Assembly (NCBI RefSeq): GCF_020283565.1
Contig: NC_060059.1
Coordinates: 14,081,501 to 14,145,500, forward strand
Length of the DNA stretch: 64,000 nucleotides
Source of the DNA: Trifolium pratense
Lineage: Eukaryota > Streptophyta > Magnoliopsida > Fabales > Fabaceae
Reading direction: 5' to 3'
Under the pieces are notes generated by a model. The model was not told where the DNA came from and searched no databases. It saw only the letters and a program-made list of their open reading frames with translations. Both the position numbers and the translations under genes were made by a program. Each line of letters begins with the position of its first letter. Positions within the stretch are counted from its first letter, which is position 1. This document shows positions 32,501 to 44,690 of this stretch, one piece after another.

Positions 32501-34500
32501 CACTTATCGATGTGAAACTTAATCACTCATATTTGAAATCTAACATTCTCCCCTCAAGTGAGTTTCCACATTCTATAATTGAGCAAATACTAGAATCCAC
32601 TTTTGCTCTCCCATCAAGCCGAACCACGACACTCTGGTATCATTTGTTGGGGAGTCATGGGGAGCTCAGAAGAAACATCGGGTCAAATGCTCCTAAACCA
32701 CAATAGAGAGAGTCACCATATTTCCACAAAAAATCTTATAAAGACATTAGGTTAATGAGTTGTCTCTTTTATAAATCCAACATTCTTATCTTTTATAGTC
32801 AATGTGAGACCTTTTTTTTTTAATTGCAAATTGTTAGTTAATATATTACAATGTTATGTTAGTTTTTTCTCCTCGCTCAACTAGCTTAATCAGTTGAGCT
32901 ACTCATCTCACCCTAATCATATGTGAGACTTAATCATTCACATATATATTCTTATCTAAGTTGCGCCCATTCATCTTTACTTAATTCATTTATTTGTTAT
33001 TCGTTCGTTATAGTGTAATTCACATATATTTGTTGTTTTAATTACGTTGAAAGATCGATCTTATAATTATGGTTAGAGGATACCATATTTATAAATAAAA
33101 ATAGAAAAACATGAAATTAGAAAGCCTAATTAACAAGAAAGGTGCAAAAAAAATTTAAAAAATTGTATGATGATGCTGAGATCATATTCATTCACGAAGA
33201 TTGAAGAGTGTTAAAAAATGCAAAGATTAGAAAGTGGAAAGTAAACCCAGAAAGGTGGGGGAAATATTCTTATTGTTGGTGTTGTTAGATTCAAAATAAA
33301 CATGTAATAGTAGGCCCAACATGTGGAATCAATAAATTGAAATATCATCACCTCTAAAATAGATTAATCCATCCATCATGATGATCACAACACAACACAT
33401 ATATTAAAAAGTGAGTGAGGGGTCTGAGATGAAGTTGTACTATAGCCACTGTATTCCTTTGTACCATATGAAGATTCCCATCCTTAAAATAAATAATTGG
33501 TCCCATCCTCTGCATGTTTTCACGTGTCCTGCCATATTGATGCCGTTAATTACACCATCATGACTATCAGCTACTGCATAGGATTCTAATGGCCCAGTCA
33601 CAACCATAATTATTTTTTTATTTTTTTTTATTTTATCAAATATCATTTTCTCATTTCAGTATCATACCAATTAACCACACTCATCCTACATGCGCGTCTT
33701 CTTCAATCACCAATCATATAACATCATAATTCAAATATCATATACTATGATATACAATTTGATTTGATATTTCTTCTTTCTTGTTTCCCTCCCACTGAAG
33801 TAAGTGTAACTACATTATTTTGCTCATTGAATGCAAACCAGTCACATTATCTCAAAATTTGCTGGACTGATGTAACTTAATTTTACGAAGAAAGCTAACA
33901 TGTGTCGTAAAAAAAATGGTATTTTATATAAAAAATTAATCTTAAAAATTGTGCAATTCAACTTTTACAAAGTTAAAATTTTGTTTTTCCTAACACAAAA
34001 CTTCTATTTTAAACTTCTTAACATGTGCCGTCTGACACATATGTTAGCAATATCCTAATTTGCAGTGTTGTAATTTTGTCCGACTTTTGAGCACATGATT
34101 TGGCAGAACTCTGCAACCCTTCATTAAAGGTGGATTGTTTCTCTTATTATATAATGATTGGTTATGACCTCCCACTTTGTACATGGATTAGAGTACACCG
34201 TATACTCCCTTTAATAAAATTATTTTGCTTATAAAAAAACCCTAATTTAATAAAATAAAGTGAATATTATAATGTGTTCATTTTCATATTATATTTTTTT
34301 TATGTGCGACTTTTAGCACCTCTCTCACATCAATGACCGAACAAGATTTATAAATTTAATAGCAAATGATCCAACAAATTTTGAATAGCTTCGGATATCA
34401 TTTTAAATTCTTTAACAAGTAGCTCTTCTAATATTAAACTCTTAACACTACGAATATTGTTATTCAAATTTATCATAACTAGCTCTTGTTGTGGCTTGGA
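29592..34500. other. long AT-rich intergenic region with decayed repeats
   Basis: No host gene is supported across about 4.9 kb. It holds a probable gypsy RNase H relic near 30550-30650 (a short VDVLSR-like block), an inverted-end region at about 30960-31280, an LTR-like segment near 31430-31790 and a possible small LTR-element relic at 32500-32830. The small frames here have no family resemblance and A/T-driven composition. Confidence 0.45.
32500..32830 (-). mobile_element. possible decayed small LTR element (TRIM-like)
   Basis: On the minus strand a purine run CTTGAGGGGAG is followed by TGTTAGATTTC-like sequence (the complement of 32540-32560). About 100 bp away CCCCAACA is followed by a degraded ATGATACCAGAG, which resembles a tRNA-Met primer site. 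The arrangement matches the intact element at 43927-45471, but I could not align the two LTRs. Confidence 0.3.
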
Positions 34501-34977
34501 CAAGGACGGATCTGGCGGGGGGCAAGCAGTGGCCAAGACCCCCTCTCCCCTCCATCTCTTACATACATATATATCATATATAATATATATTTTACTATAA
34601 TTCTAATAGACTAATACTATATATAATTAGTATTAGTATATTGCATATAATTTATAATTACATTTATTATTATTTTAGGTAGCCTAGTGACTAGAAAGTT
34701 CACCTTAAGGTGAATATATGGGGTGTTCGGGATTCGAACCATGATCACTGCATATAAAATGCGATATCTCTTACCAATTGAGCTAAGCTCGTGAGGAGAA
34801 GAACATAAATAAAATTCAGTTGTTGATTCATGTGCTTATGAAAAAAAAAATCAATTGACATAGAATAACTTCGTATTTATATACATGATAGCAAAAAAAA
34901 AATATTGAAAATGTAAATAAAAATAATCTCTACAAATAAAATAGGTTGGATGCGATTAGTTCCTGAATCCGTCCCAG
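34501..34977. mobile_element. hAT-type MITE, copy A (477 bp) carrying a nested SINE
   Basis: Ends CAAGGACGGAT and (complement) CTGGGACGGAT match at 9 of 11 positions. Flanks GGCTTGGA (34493-34500) and AGTTTGGA (34978-34985) match at 6 of 8, a decayed 8-bp duplication. The first 55 bases (GGCAAGCAGTGGCCAAG) recur inverted at the right end of the element at 52779-53339. A SINE sits at about 34672-34798. Confidence 0.65.
34672..34798 (-). mobile_element. tRNA-derived SINE, copy 3, inside the hAT-type MITE
   Basis: Minus strand: GAGCTTAGCTCAATTGGTAAG (A box), then GGTTCGAATCCCG (B box), CACCTTAAGGTGAA and a CTAGTCACTAGGCTACC end. Same family and orientation as copy 2. Its insertion explains about a quarter of the MITE length. 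Confidence 0.75.
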
Positions 34978-34985
34978 AGTTTGGA

Positions 34986-35619
34986 CTAAGCATTGATCAA
35001 CAAAATTTACCGATAATCTCTAACTTTTGTGAAAACATGCTACAAAATTATTTTTCTCTTAAGCCTTTTGATTTGTGAGACAGATAAGACTTGTTGAAGC
35101 TACCTAAATTTCTTGATGAGAAAGTAGTGTAATACTACTACTACAGTATATACGATAAAGATGAGTTTGGTTTTATTTGAAAATAGAAAAGAGTGAAATG
35201 CAATGAATATGGCCTTTTATTTGTAACGTGGTTTGATTGACTTGATCAAGAAAACCACATTTAATTTATTGCATATAGAAATTTTATAATACTTTTTGTC
35301 TTGTTAAAAACGCTAGTATTACCTATGTCTTTAAATATAAGATTTATTTGAATTTTTTTCTGCAACCTATTATAAATATTTTATAAAAATATTAACTAAT
35401 TCATTTTCATGAAAGATGAACTTATAACAACACTATTATCAACAAATTTATATCAACAACAATATTTTAATTCTCATAATTTACCTAAAACAGTTCTATA
35501 TTTAAGATGTATATATTTCTCCTAACTTAATCTGTTAGGATTAACTAGAAGTAGGTATGTTTCTATTATGCATTGTCTTATATTTTTGTATGGACGACTG
35601 AATTAGGTTTATGTCCTCA

Positions 35620-35674
<55 letters not shown>

Positions 35675-36159
35675 CTGTCTTATTAATATATTAAGGATGT
35701 ATACACAAGTGATAAAATAAAACATGTTTTATATCTCCCGGATGTTCTTTGCTTACAAAAAATAAAAATTATCAGCATAAATTAGTAAAATCATCATTAT
35801 CATTCTTTTCACTTATATTTTCTTAATTTTAATGAAATAATTAAATTCCAAAAACTAGGAAAAATGATTTATTTATTTATTAGTATGTGTTAAGGGTGGT
35901 GAATCCACTTTCTTCTAAAAGGGTGTGGTGGTGGGCTATCTTTTCCTTTCCATACAAGGACAAATTTTTTGATAAACGTGATAGAGAGAGGCATCAAAGA
36001 CAAACCATAGAAAAAGAGAGAGAGAAGGTTAGAGAGGTTTTTTTGTAAACTTACAAACACAACATTTTGTTGATTTAATTTACACACTTAAGTGCAAAAG
36101 AATTGAATTGAATTCAAAGTAGTAAAGTAGAGAGAGTATAGTACTCTTTTCACACAAAC
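34986..36159 (+). promoter_or_regulatory. upstream region of the GTL2-type gene
   Basis: AT-rich DNA with a (TA)n run at about 35624-35672. From 35990 there is an AGAGAGAGA-rich leader-like stretch before the start codon. No TATA box could be fixed with confidence. Confidence 0.4.
35624..35672. repeat. (TA)n microsatellite
   Basis: About 24 TA units with one interruption (AAATA). Confidence 0.9.
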
Positions 36160-38494
36160 ATGTTTGATGGAGTTCCAGACCAATTCCACCAATTCATAAC
36201 TCCAAGAACATCTTCATCATCATTACCACTTCATTTACCTTTCCCTCTTTCAACACCAAATAATAACACTTTTCCTACTTTTGATCCTTATAATCAACAA
36301 TTACCACTCCAAGTTCAACCTAATAATCTTTTGCACCCATTACACCATCATAAAAATGATGAACACAAGCAACAAAACAATACTACTTCTACTCCTTCAA
36401 TGAATAACTTCCAAATTGATGAAAGAGATCAAAGACAAATACTACCTCAACTTATTGATCCTTGGACTAATGATGAAGTTCTTGCTCTTTTGAAGATCAG
36501 ATCCAGCATGGAAAATTGGTTCCCAGATTTCACTTGGGAACATGTCTCAAGGTATATATTTACTTCATTCGACCACAATTATAAGTAAAATTACATTTTT
36601 CAGATTCATTGAATAACTAATGTATTTGAACTATAATACAGACCAACTTAGTGCATTTCATTCATAATTCATTTCATAAAATTATTAATTAATTTTTTTT
36701 TTCATAAACCAAATATCTTCCGTGTGCAATTAATTAAACACTTTGTTTTACGACAATCATATAAATAATAAATTTATCTGAATTTTATTTTTTGAGTGTT
36801 CGAATAACTTAAACACAAATCGTAAATCATAATTAACGTGTACCGGAATTTCTTGCGTTGCATTGCACGGGTTATCATACTAATTTGCAAAAAATTGAGT
36901 GAATTATTAAAAAAAGTTTCTATGTGGTAGACAAAGACACACGTGCACCTTCAATTTCAGCTCACAAAAAACACTGACACCATGAGACACACACCTCGAG
37001 AGAAACAGAACCAAAAATTGAAGAAACAGAATTTGTCCATTATTATTACTACGTGTTTAATACATCTCTGTGTATGAGTAATTAAATGCTTTAATTCTTT
37101 TTTTTTTGGTATGGTTAATTGTTTTTTTGGATTTATATATTTATGGTGTGCACAGGAAGCTAGAAGAAGTTGGTTATAAACGTAGTGCAGAAAAATGTAA
37201 GGAGAAATTTGAAGAAGAAAGTAGATTCTTCAACAACATTAATAATAATCAGAATCAGAATCAAAATCAAAATCCGAATAATTTCGGTAAGAATTTCCGG
37301 TTTGTTACGGAGCTTGAAGAGCTTTATCAAGGTGGTGGTGAGAATAATAGTAATCAAGTTGGGACTCAGAAGCCAAACAACGTACAAGACAAAATGGATC
37401 GTGGTGAGGATTCAAGAAACGACGATGTTTTAGTGACGAAGAAAAGCGAAGATGAGGTGTTTGATAAAAGTACTACAAATGAAGAGAGGAAGAGGAAGAG
37501 AGGTGATAATAGATTTGAAGTGTTTAAGGGTTTTTGTGAGAGTGTTGTGAAGAAAATGATGGATCAACAAGAGGAAATGCATAATAAGCTTATTGAAGAT
37601 ATGATTAAAAGAGATGAAGAGAAGTTTAGTAGAGAAGAAGCTTGGAAGAAACAAGAGATGGAGAAGATGAACAAAGAGCTTGAATTGATGGCACAAGAAC
37701 AAGCTATTGCTGGTGATAGACAAGCCAATATAATTCAATTCTTGAACAAATTCACAACAAGTACTAATTCTTCTACTTCTCTAGCTTTAATTGCATCTTC
37801 AATTCAAACCTTTGGAATTGGAAAACAAGACAAATCTAAGGTAACATCTAATTCTTCTACATTGCACTCACAAAACCCTAATCTTGAAAATCATGACAAA
37901 ACTCTTCAACCAAACCCTGAAAACCCTAACTCAGGCAATCCTTCTTCTACTACTATTATTACTACTACTACTACTACTACTGCTTTGGCGATTACGCCAC
38001 ACAAGAACAACGCTATTTCTTCGTATAGCGGTGAGAAAGAGGATATAGGGAGAAGATGGCCAAAAGATGAAGTATTGGCATTGATAAACTTGAGGTGCAA
38101 TACCAACAATGAAGAAAAGGAAGGAAACAACATCAACAACAAAGCACCACTTTGGGAGAGAATATCACAAGGAATGTTGGAATTAGGATACAAGAGAAGT
38201 GCAAAGAGATGCAAAGAGAAATGGGAAAATATAAACAAGTACTTTAGAAAAACAAAAGATGCTAATAGGAAAAGATCACTTGATTCAAGAACTTGTCCTT
38301 ATTTTCATCTATTGAGTAATCTTTATAACCAAGGTAAACTTGTTCTTCAATCTGATCAAAAGCAAGAAACCAATAATAATAACATGAATGTGGCAGAAGA
38401 AAATGTTCAAGAACAAACTCCTCCACAAGATGAAAAACAAGGTGGTGAGTGTTCTCAAGTGGGGCCTGCATTTGCTGGTGATTTTACTATGTAA
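36160..38494 (+). CDS. GTL2: trihelix transcription factor, GTL2 type (two trihelix domains)
   Basis: Two exons, 36160-36551 and 37156-38494, join in frame through AG|G into 576 residues. The first trihelix spans about residues 100-165 and is split by the intron after WEHVSR. It has the W-x-x-x-EVLALL start and ends KRSAEKCKEKFEEE. A central coiled coil (about 265-330, QQEEMHNKLIEDMIKRDEEK) is of the kind used for dimerisation. The second trihelix lies at about 429-500 (RWPKDEVLALINLR ... KEKWENINKYFRK), followed by SRTCPYFHLLSNLY. Two DNA-binding trihelix domains plus the coiled coil define the GT-2 group. The MFDGVP start and overall layout match GTL2 (family recall). GT-2 factors bind GT-rich promoter sites in the nucleus. 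Low-complexity Asn, Gln and Thr tracts are present. Confidence 0.9.
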
Positions 38495-40290
38495 GCAGGT
38501 TCATCATGGAGGTGAGAAAACTTTTGTGCATGTACTTTCTTTGGATTTTGATGATCAGTTTTCATTTTCATTGATTTGTAGATTTTCAATGACATATAAT
38601 AAGTCCAACTTCATTTATATTTTTTCTTGCATCAACTGTTTCTGATAAACAAATATTAGTAATTACTTCTAGTATGTTTTTTTTTAAGGCTAATTACTTT
38701 TAGTACTATGTTATAGTAACAGTTATATGTTATTTGAACATTAAAATACAGACATCGTATGTAAATTTTTTTTTTTGGTGTACTCATCGTATGTAAAATT
38801 GTATTTGTTATTTATTATTCATCTCTCTTATTTTTTATTTTCTTAAATTAATTATACATATTTTAAAAGATACGTACGATTTAAAATACATCGTATTTAA
38901 CATTAAAATTTGAAATTTGGATATTCAAAATTGCTACTTAAATTATGTAGCACCTTATCAAACTTCTTCAATATCACAATTCAACAACCTACCTTCTACA
39001 AATTAATTTTGATGGTGGCCACCTCTCTTTAGTAGTACTATATAGTATATAAATGAATTTGAATTGAATAGGAGTATGTGTATTTGAGAAACTTAGAATT
39101 TGGTGGGCACACACCGACAGCTTGAGAAATAAGGCAATGTTATTTCTATTTGTTTTTTCTTTCTAAAATGTTATTTCTATTTATGTGTGACTGTAATTTT
39201 TAAGATGCATCTAATATGGACCTAAAAGATATTTAAATGTGAATTTTTATATTTCTAATAAACTTTACTAAAATGTTGTATCAATTCCCCTTTTTAAAAT
39301 ATAAACATTATTATTTAACTAAAATGATAAGAGTCAATCTTTAGACCATTTTCTTATTAGGTCCATATTATCATTAAGTAGAATACATCGCAATTGTTAT
39401 GTTCCATTTCTTCTTCTTTTATATGGATTTATATGCTTAATATAAGAAAGGAATTAACCCTCTGAAAAATAAAGGAAGGGAAGGCAAAACATTCTTTAGG
39501 ACATTCTCCACTTTACTCTAGTTTAGATTGGAACTAATAAAAAAAAGTTAGAAGAATTATAAGCCTTTTGTATCCCAAAAAAAAACAAAAGAAGAATTAT
39601 AAGCCCTCTTTTGTACATAGGGAAAGAAGTTTGTGATTAATTCAAACCAAGAGAATGTTGGGGAAGATGATTGTCATGTATGAATTTTTGGGAAGATGAT
39701 TAGCCATATACATATTAAAATTGTCAAAATAGTTTTATTGTATAAGAAACTCATGGATGAGGAATATTTTTTGGGGAAGAAATTTTTTGGCTGTTGGAAG
39801 TAGTGTTAATTACGTTGGAACAATTAGTAACAAAAATAACGAACAAACATAAACAATGAACACAAGAAATTTGATAAAATAGTTTTTCAAGTGGTGGGTA
39901 TGTCTCTGACTGTAGAAGTCGATACAGTTCGTTTTTTTGGTTTTTGAATTGAATGAATGAATTAAGGTTTCAATATGACAAACAATATTTATAATAATGA
40001 TAATTTGGTCCATATAACAACAACAATTCAATTCGTTCCGCTAACTCAGCTTCTGGGCCGCCCATGACCTCTTCCTGATATATACATATAAGCCATACTC
40101 AACAAACTATTGCCTCCGTAAAAAAATAACGGCCACGTTTGTAAAAAAAAAAATCTAAAAAATTACATATTTAGTTTTAATGTAATTTTAATTGCTTTCT
40201 TTTAATGGTACCATCTTATTATTATGCATTTGAATTTTAAATTATTATTTTTTACGTTGTATTTTTTTTTGTCAAATAGCTTACCAGATA
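38495..40290. other. AT-rich intergenic region downstream of the GTL2-type gene
   Basis: The 3' trailer is probably within the first few hundred bases. No other gene or element ends were recognised. Confidence 0.45.
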
Positions 40291-40547
40291 GAATTTTATC
40301 CTTACACTGTGTTTGTTTAGGTAGATTTACAAAAGAAAGAGAGATATCAAATGATAGTTTATATAGATCATATCATCCATGTCAAATTTTAAAGAAATTG
40401 AAAATCATATCATATATTATTGAGACTCATATTAAGATTAACAGTTTATGAGTTTTTATTAAATACCGTTAACCTTTATGGTCTCAACAACATATTAAAT
40501 GATTTTCAATTTTTTTAAAATTTGACATGATTAATTGATATAATATA

Positions 40548-40994
40548 CTCCATCCGTCCCAAATTATAAGGAAAAAAATCTCATTTGTTTTGTCCCAAAT
40601 TATAAGGGAAAAATTATTTTTAATAATGTTTTTTTTCCTTAATCTCATAAAATTAAATGCAAATTGCATTTAATTTTCTCACTCTCCCTTTTCTCAATAA
40701 ACAACAATCAATAAGAATTGCTTTTACATCTTCCCATGCAACTAATTTCAAGGAAAACCCACAAAAACATACTCTCTCTAGTCCCTTAATATATAAGAGA
40801 AAGTTTACTTTTAATATTCATTGAAAATATAATGTATCTAGTCTATATTTCAGGCTAGATACATTAGATTTTCAATGAATCTAAAAAGCAAACTTTCTCT
40901 TATATTAAAGACTGAAGGGAGTATTTCAAATTATCATGTTTTACTTTTTCTTAATAAGTGTGATTTTTCCCCTTATAATTTGGGAAGGAGGGAG
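40548..40994. mobile_element. Stowaway MITE (447 bp including a nested copy)
   Basis: Left end CTCCATCCGTCCCAAATTAT and right-end complement CTCCCTCCTTCCCAAATTAT match at 18 of 20 positions. It is flanked by TA on both sides (40546-40547 and 40995-40996). It carries a second Stowaway inside. Confidence 0.85.
40772..40921. mobile_element. Stowaway MITE nested in the larger one (150 bp)
   Basis: Left end CTCTCTCTAGTCCCTTAATA and right-end complement CTCCCTTCAGTCTTTAATAT. The arms continue inward with AGAGAAAGTTTAC and its near complement. TA is on both sides (40770-40771 and 40922-40923). Confidence 0.85.
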
Positions 40995-41060
40995 TAAGCT
41001 TTCAATCAACGGTAGATTTTGTAAAATTCGTATTCGTTATAATGATATTATTAACTTGTG

Positions 41061-42213
41061 CATCATGAAAGAGTGTGAATCCCTAATACTGCAAAAATGG
41101 CGAAGTATCGTGTCCGACGCGTATACGCGTCCGATACGTCCTGATACGTCCTGATACGCATATCAGAGAAGTATCAGGCAATTAATATTATTTATTTAAA
41201 AAAAATGACTGTTATGTGTCGGAGAAGTATCGGACAATTAATATTCTTTGATGATGAAAACGGAGGAGAGGAGTTCCTCTTAAGCAGTAAATATTGAAGT
41301 ATGGTACCAACTATGTCTTTTTCAGGCAGTATTGATAATGTTTTTTGGAATAGTATTACTAATTATGTCCTTTTTGGATAGTACGTAATTAACTTAAGAT
41401 ACGTAATTGTCACTTGTTTGCTAATTTTGAGTAATTTGAATGTTAATTTATTGTCATTATCGATTTTAGTTATGTTTATATATTGTGCATTTATATATTT
41501 AATTTTTAAATAACATATCCCGATCGTATATTGTATCGGGAATTTCGAAAAATTTTCTCGTATCACCGTATCGGTATCGTGTTACATATCTGAGTTTCAT
41601 AAACATGATCTACTTATTCATATTAGCCAAAACCCTTAATAACATCACCGGCTTTCAAAAAATAAATTGTATTTTTATTAGCATAAATTACTTCGTATAA
41701 GCTCATTAAAACGGACCTAGAAGTATTGATCCCAACTCGTTTAATTTTGGTTTTCAAGTGAAAGATAGATATCATGCATTTCGATACATCGCGGTCACGA
41801 ATTAATGCATACATTTGCGTGTCAAAAATTGTTGTTATTCTTTGCTGATGGGTTTCTTCAGCTTGACAATCCTCTAATCTTTCCCGAGAAGTCTCCTTTT
41901 GAGCGATTGTCACGGAAATTAGCGTGATTAATTAATCCACCAATTAGCTTACGTATTTTTCTATTACTATTGGGATACTTAATAATACTGTAATATATAG
42001 TCTCACAATCAGTCGCTGTCCTTCTGCTTAATTTCACATAGGATATGTCTAATTTTTCAGATTTTCTTATGTTTTGCAAGCAGTATTTCAATTTTTTTTG
42101 TACAACAAGCAGTATTTCAATTTTGCATTACGCAACTTGAATGTAAGTAAAAGGCATCCATGGTATATTATCTGATCAGATGGATTAACACACTGAAGAA
42201 TGACTCTAAAATA
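41061..42213. other. intergenic stretch with CGATACG-type repeats
   Basis: Bases 41100-41235 hold repeated GTATC(G/A), CCGATACG and GTCCTGATACG motifs. A matching GTATCGG cluster occurs at about 41520-41585. Together they may mark the two ends of one non-coding element. No gene is supported. Confidence 0.4.
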
Positions 42214-42510
42214 CTTCCTCTGATCCTTTTTATAAGGAACACTTTGAAAAAAACACACGAATCAAGGAAGCTAATTTTCTCATTAATAATTCTAGAGTTT
42301 TATATTGTATTCCAAAAGTAACATTGGACTAACGTGGGGAATATGTCTCTCTAATTAATGCTAGTGCATTGGAATGAAGTATTTGATTTCATTTAATAAG
42401 GGTACAAATGGAATTGTGCATCTAAGAAAGAATAAATTTAAAGACTGTTTCTAATAAAAAAGACCAAATAAAATTTTCAAAGTATTCCTTATAAAAAGGA
42501 CCCGAGAGAG
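42214..42510. mobile_element. Stowaway-like MITE (297 bp)
   Basis: Left end CTTCCTCTGATCCTTTTTAT and right-end complement CTCTCTCGGGTCCTTTTTAT. The arms continue with AAGGAACACTTTG and CAAAGTATTCC. TA lies on both sides. Confidence 0.8.
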
Positions 42511-42747
42511 TATATTTTGTTAGAGTAAATATTGAACTTAGACAAGTAAAAGCCCATCAATAATGCATAAATATCTCAAGTTTGTTTTCACTTTTTATTA
42601 GTGGCCTTTTTTTCCAAGTAATTTAATGGTTAAAAATTCCACCTAAGATAAATGTCAAATGATAGATTATCCCAATAGTTTAAGTTGTTAGGATAAAGTC
42701 ACATAAAAAAAAGAGTCACACCAATGATTTTATATTATTTCTAATAA

Positions 42748-42838
42748 TGAATAAGTTGGATGATCAGGGTTCGAACTCCGGCCCCCATATATAATGCAAT
42801 GTCCCTGGCAACTAAGTTAAACTCATGAGACTTGTTAG
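42748..42838 (-). mobile_element. tRNA-derived SINE, copy 4 (partial)
   Basis: Minus strand: CATGAGTTTAACTTAGTTG (A-box region), then GAGTTCGAACCC (B box). The 3' part is cut or diverged. It belongs to the same family as copy 2. Confidence 0.55.
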
Positions 42839-43644
42839 TAGTCATTTTAATGACCAACAAAATATAGTACACATAGTATATATATTTGAATCTTTTTGGT
42901 CCAAAAAAAGTTATATATTTAAACCTTTTAACCATTTGGTTGAGTCCTCATTTACATAAATAGATTTCCTCCGGTACATTACCCTCTGCAGTGCATTGTT
43001 ATTGTTTATTTATTTTTTTAAAACAACAAATAAAAAAAAACAAAAAAAATAATAAATACGAATTTTACAAAATTGAAGTAATATTACATCTTAAAGAAAA
43101 CCTATTAAGGGTGTATGAATGATGAATGTACCAGTAGTATAGATGGACACAATATACAGTACAGCGACAACACAAGGATGCAATTTGGAAGAGAGGGTCC
43201 CATAGTGTTCATTTGTTTTTAAATATTTTTGTTTTACTTTTAGCAGCAAACATATCTAAGACTGAAATAAGGCCCCACAGACACGTAACTGCGCAAAAAG
43301 ACATTTCACACCCTGTCATGCCACGCACGACGTCACATGTGCTACTCACTGCTCTTTTTTGTCTTCTTCTCCACTCTGCCTGCAAACAGTACCATCCTTG
43401 CACGTGTATGTATATGACTATTCTCCAAATCCAATGCAATGCTAACTAAAGTCAACCAACTTTAACAATGTTTAGCCTAGCCCACTACTTTAGTCCTAAA
43501 TCTATAGTAAGTCCCTTACGAAAGCCCATTTACTTTGGCCCATTCTCAATCCTAGTAAGTTGTTTAATTTACTGAAAAAAGGTCGTGACCCGTAAGATGT
43601 TTATATCTCATATCTCACATTTGTCAACACAATTACATTTTCTA
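42839..43644. other. AT-rich intergenic stretch
   Basis: No gene is supported. Two overlapping 76-78-codon frames on opposite strands (43209-43449) have no family resemblance and are judged chance. Confidence 0.5.
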
Positions 43645-43772
43645 CTCCCTCCAATTCTTAATATAAGAAAGATTTTACTTTTTAGATACAATAGATTCTC
43701 AATCAATCTAAAAAGTAAAGTCTCAATCAATCTAAAAAATAAAGTCTCTCTTATATTAAGGACCGGAGGGAG
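43645..43772. mobile_element. Stowaway MITE (128 bp)
   Basis: Left end CTCCCTCCAATTCTTAATAT and right-end complement CTCCCTCCGGTCCTTAATAT, with TA on both sides (43643-43644 and 43773-43774). Inside, a 21-base CTCAATCAATCTAAAAA-type segment is duplicated. Confidence 0.9.
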
Positions 43773-43926
43773 TATTATGTTTGGATACTGGTCAATTTTA
43801 AAAACAAGGTACAAAATGATTGAGATCGATGAAAAATTAGGTTAGAACAACAAATTTGCGGTTCTGATCCCAGATAACAGGATTTCGGAAAACGTTTTCC
43901 AAAATCATTTTGGAAAATGTTTCCCC

Positions 43927-44100
43927 TGTTAAGGTTCAGATACAAATATAAAAAGACGGCTAGGGTTTCAATAATATTATAATAGCATTACTTAACAAAA
44001 TAAGGATTACAAAATAATTTATAATAATTTCTAATGGACTACTAAACTACTAACATATAAAGCCCAATACTTAAAGCCCTAATAATATTATTATCTAACA
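43927..44100 (-). repeat. 3' LTR of the small LTR element
   Basis: 174 bp. It begins TGTTAAGG on the plus strand, against TGTTGAGG in the other LTR; no other difference was found. Confidence 0.9.
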
Positions 44101-44313
44101 CTTCCCCTCAAACTCACGATGCATTATCAGATAATCATCGAGAGTTTGTCAAACAAAAAACGAAAATCAAACTACTCTAACTAAATATTTTATTTCTAAT
44201 ACTACCCCTCAAGCTAAAGCGTACTAAGCTTTGTGCTTGTTACAAATCAACCCGAAAATAAACTAAATTAACTAATAGCTTCAAATTCAACTTCTTCAGA
44301 TTTCAGACTTCGA

Positions 44314-44690
44314 ATTGTGAGTATTCCCTCACCGGATTCATTGTGAGTATTCCCTCACCGGATTCAATGTGAGTATTCCCTCACCGGATTCAAATTTCAA
44401 ATTGTGAGTATTCCCTCACCGGATTCAATGTGAGTATTCCCTCACCGGATTCAATGTGAGTATTCCCTCACCGGATTCAAATTTCAAATTGTGAGTATTC
44501 CCTCACCGGATTCAATGTGAGTATTCCCTCACCGGATTCAATGTGAGTATTCCCTCGCCGGATTCAAATTTCAGATTGTGAGTATTCGCTCACCAGACAG
44601 ACAGATTGCGAGCTTTCGCTCACCAGACAGACAGATTGCGAGCTTTCGCTCACCAGACATATTGTGAGTATTACCTTAACTCACCAGACA
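44314..44690. repeat. minisatellite with higher-order structure inside the LTR element
   Basis: Nine copies of a roughly 25-bp unit containing GAGTATTCCCTCACCGG are arranged in threes. The third unit of each trio carries an extra AATTTCAA spacer, giving a higher-order period of about 87 bp seen three times. Three or four diverged units (GAG-C/TATTCGCTCACCAGACAG) follow. Confidence 0.9.

Larger units (their letters stand above)
40290..41060. mobile_element. decayed palindromic MITE split by nested Stowaway elements
   Basis: The outer segments (about 40335-40545 and 40997-41060) share the internal plan of the 398-bp MITE at 22492. They have ATCAAATGAT, TTGAGACTCAT, TTAACAGTTT/CCGTTAACC around the centre, then CTTTCAATCAACGGTAGATTTTGTAAAATTCG in the right arm, cut by the insertion at 40548. 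The outer ends are too diverged to place exactly. Confidence 0.5.

Noticed and set aside
37430..38238. Minus-strand frames of 102 and 110 codons over the GTL2-type gene
   Set aside because: Shadows of the trihelix coding sequence, with no family resemblance.
43209..43449. Overlapping opposite-strand frames of 76 and 78 codons
   Set aside because: No family resemblance, no codon signal, and flanking DNA is repeat-rich.
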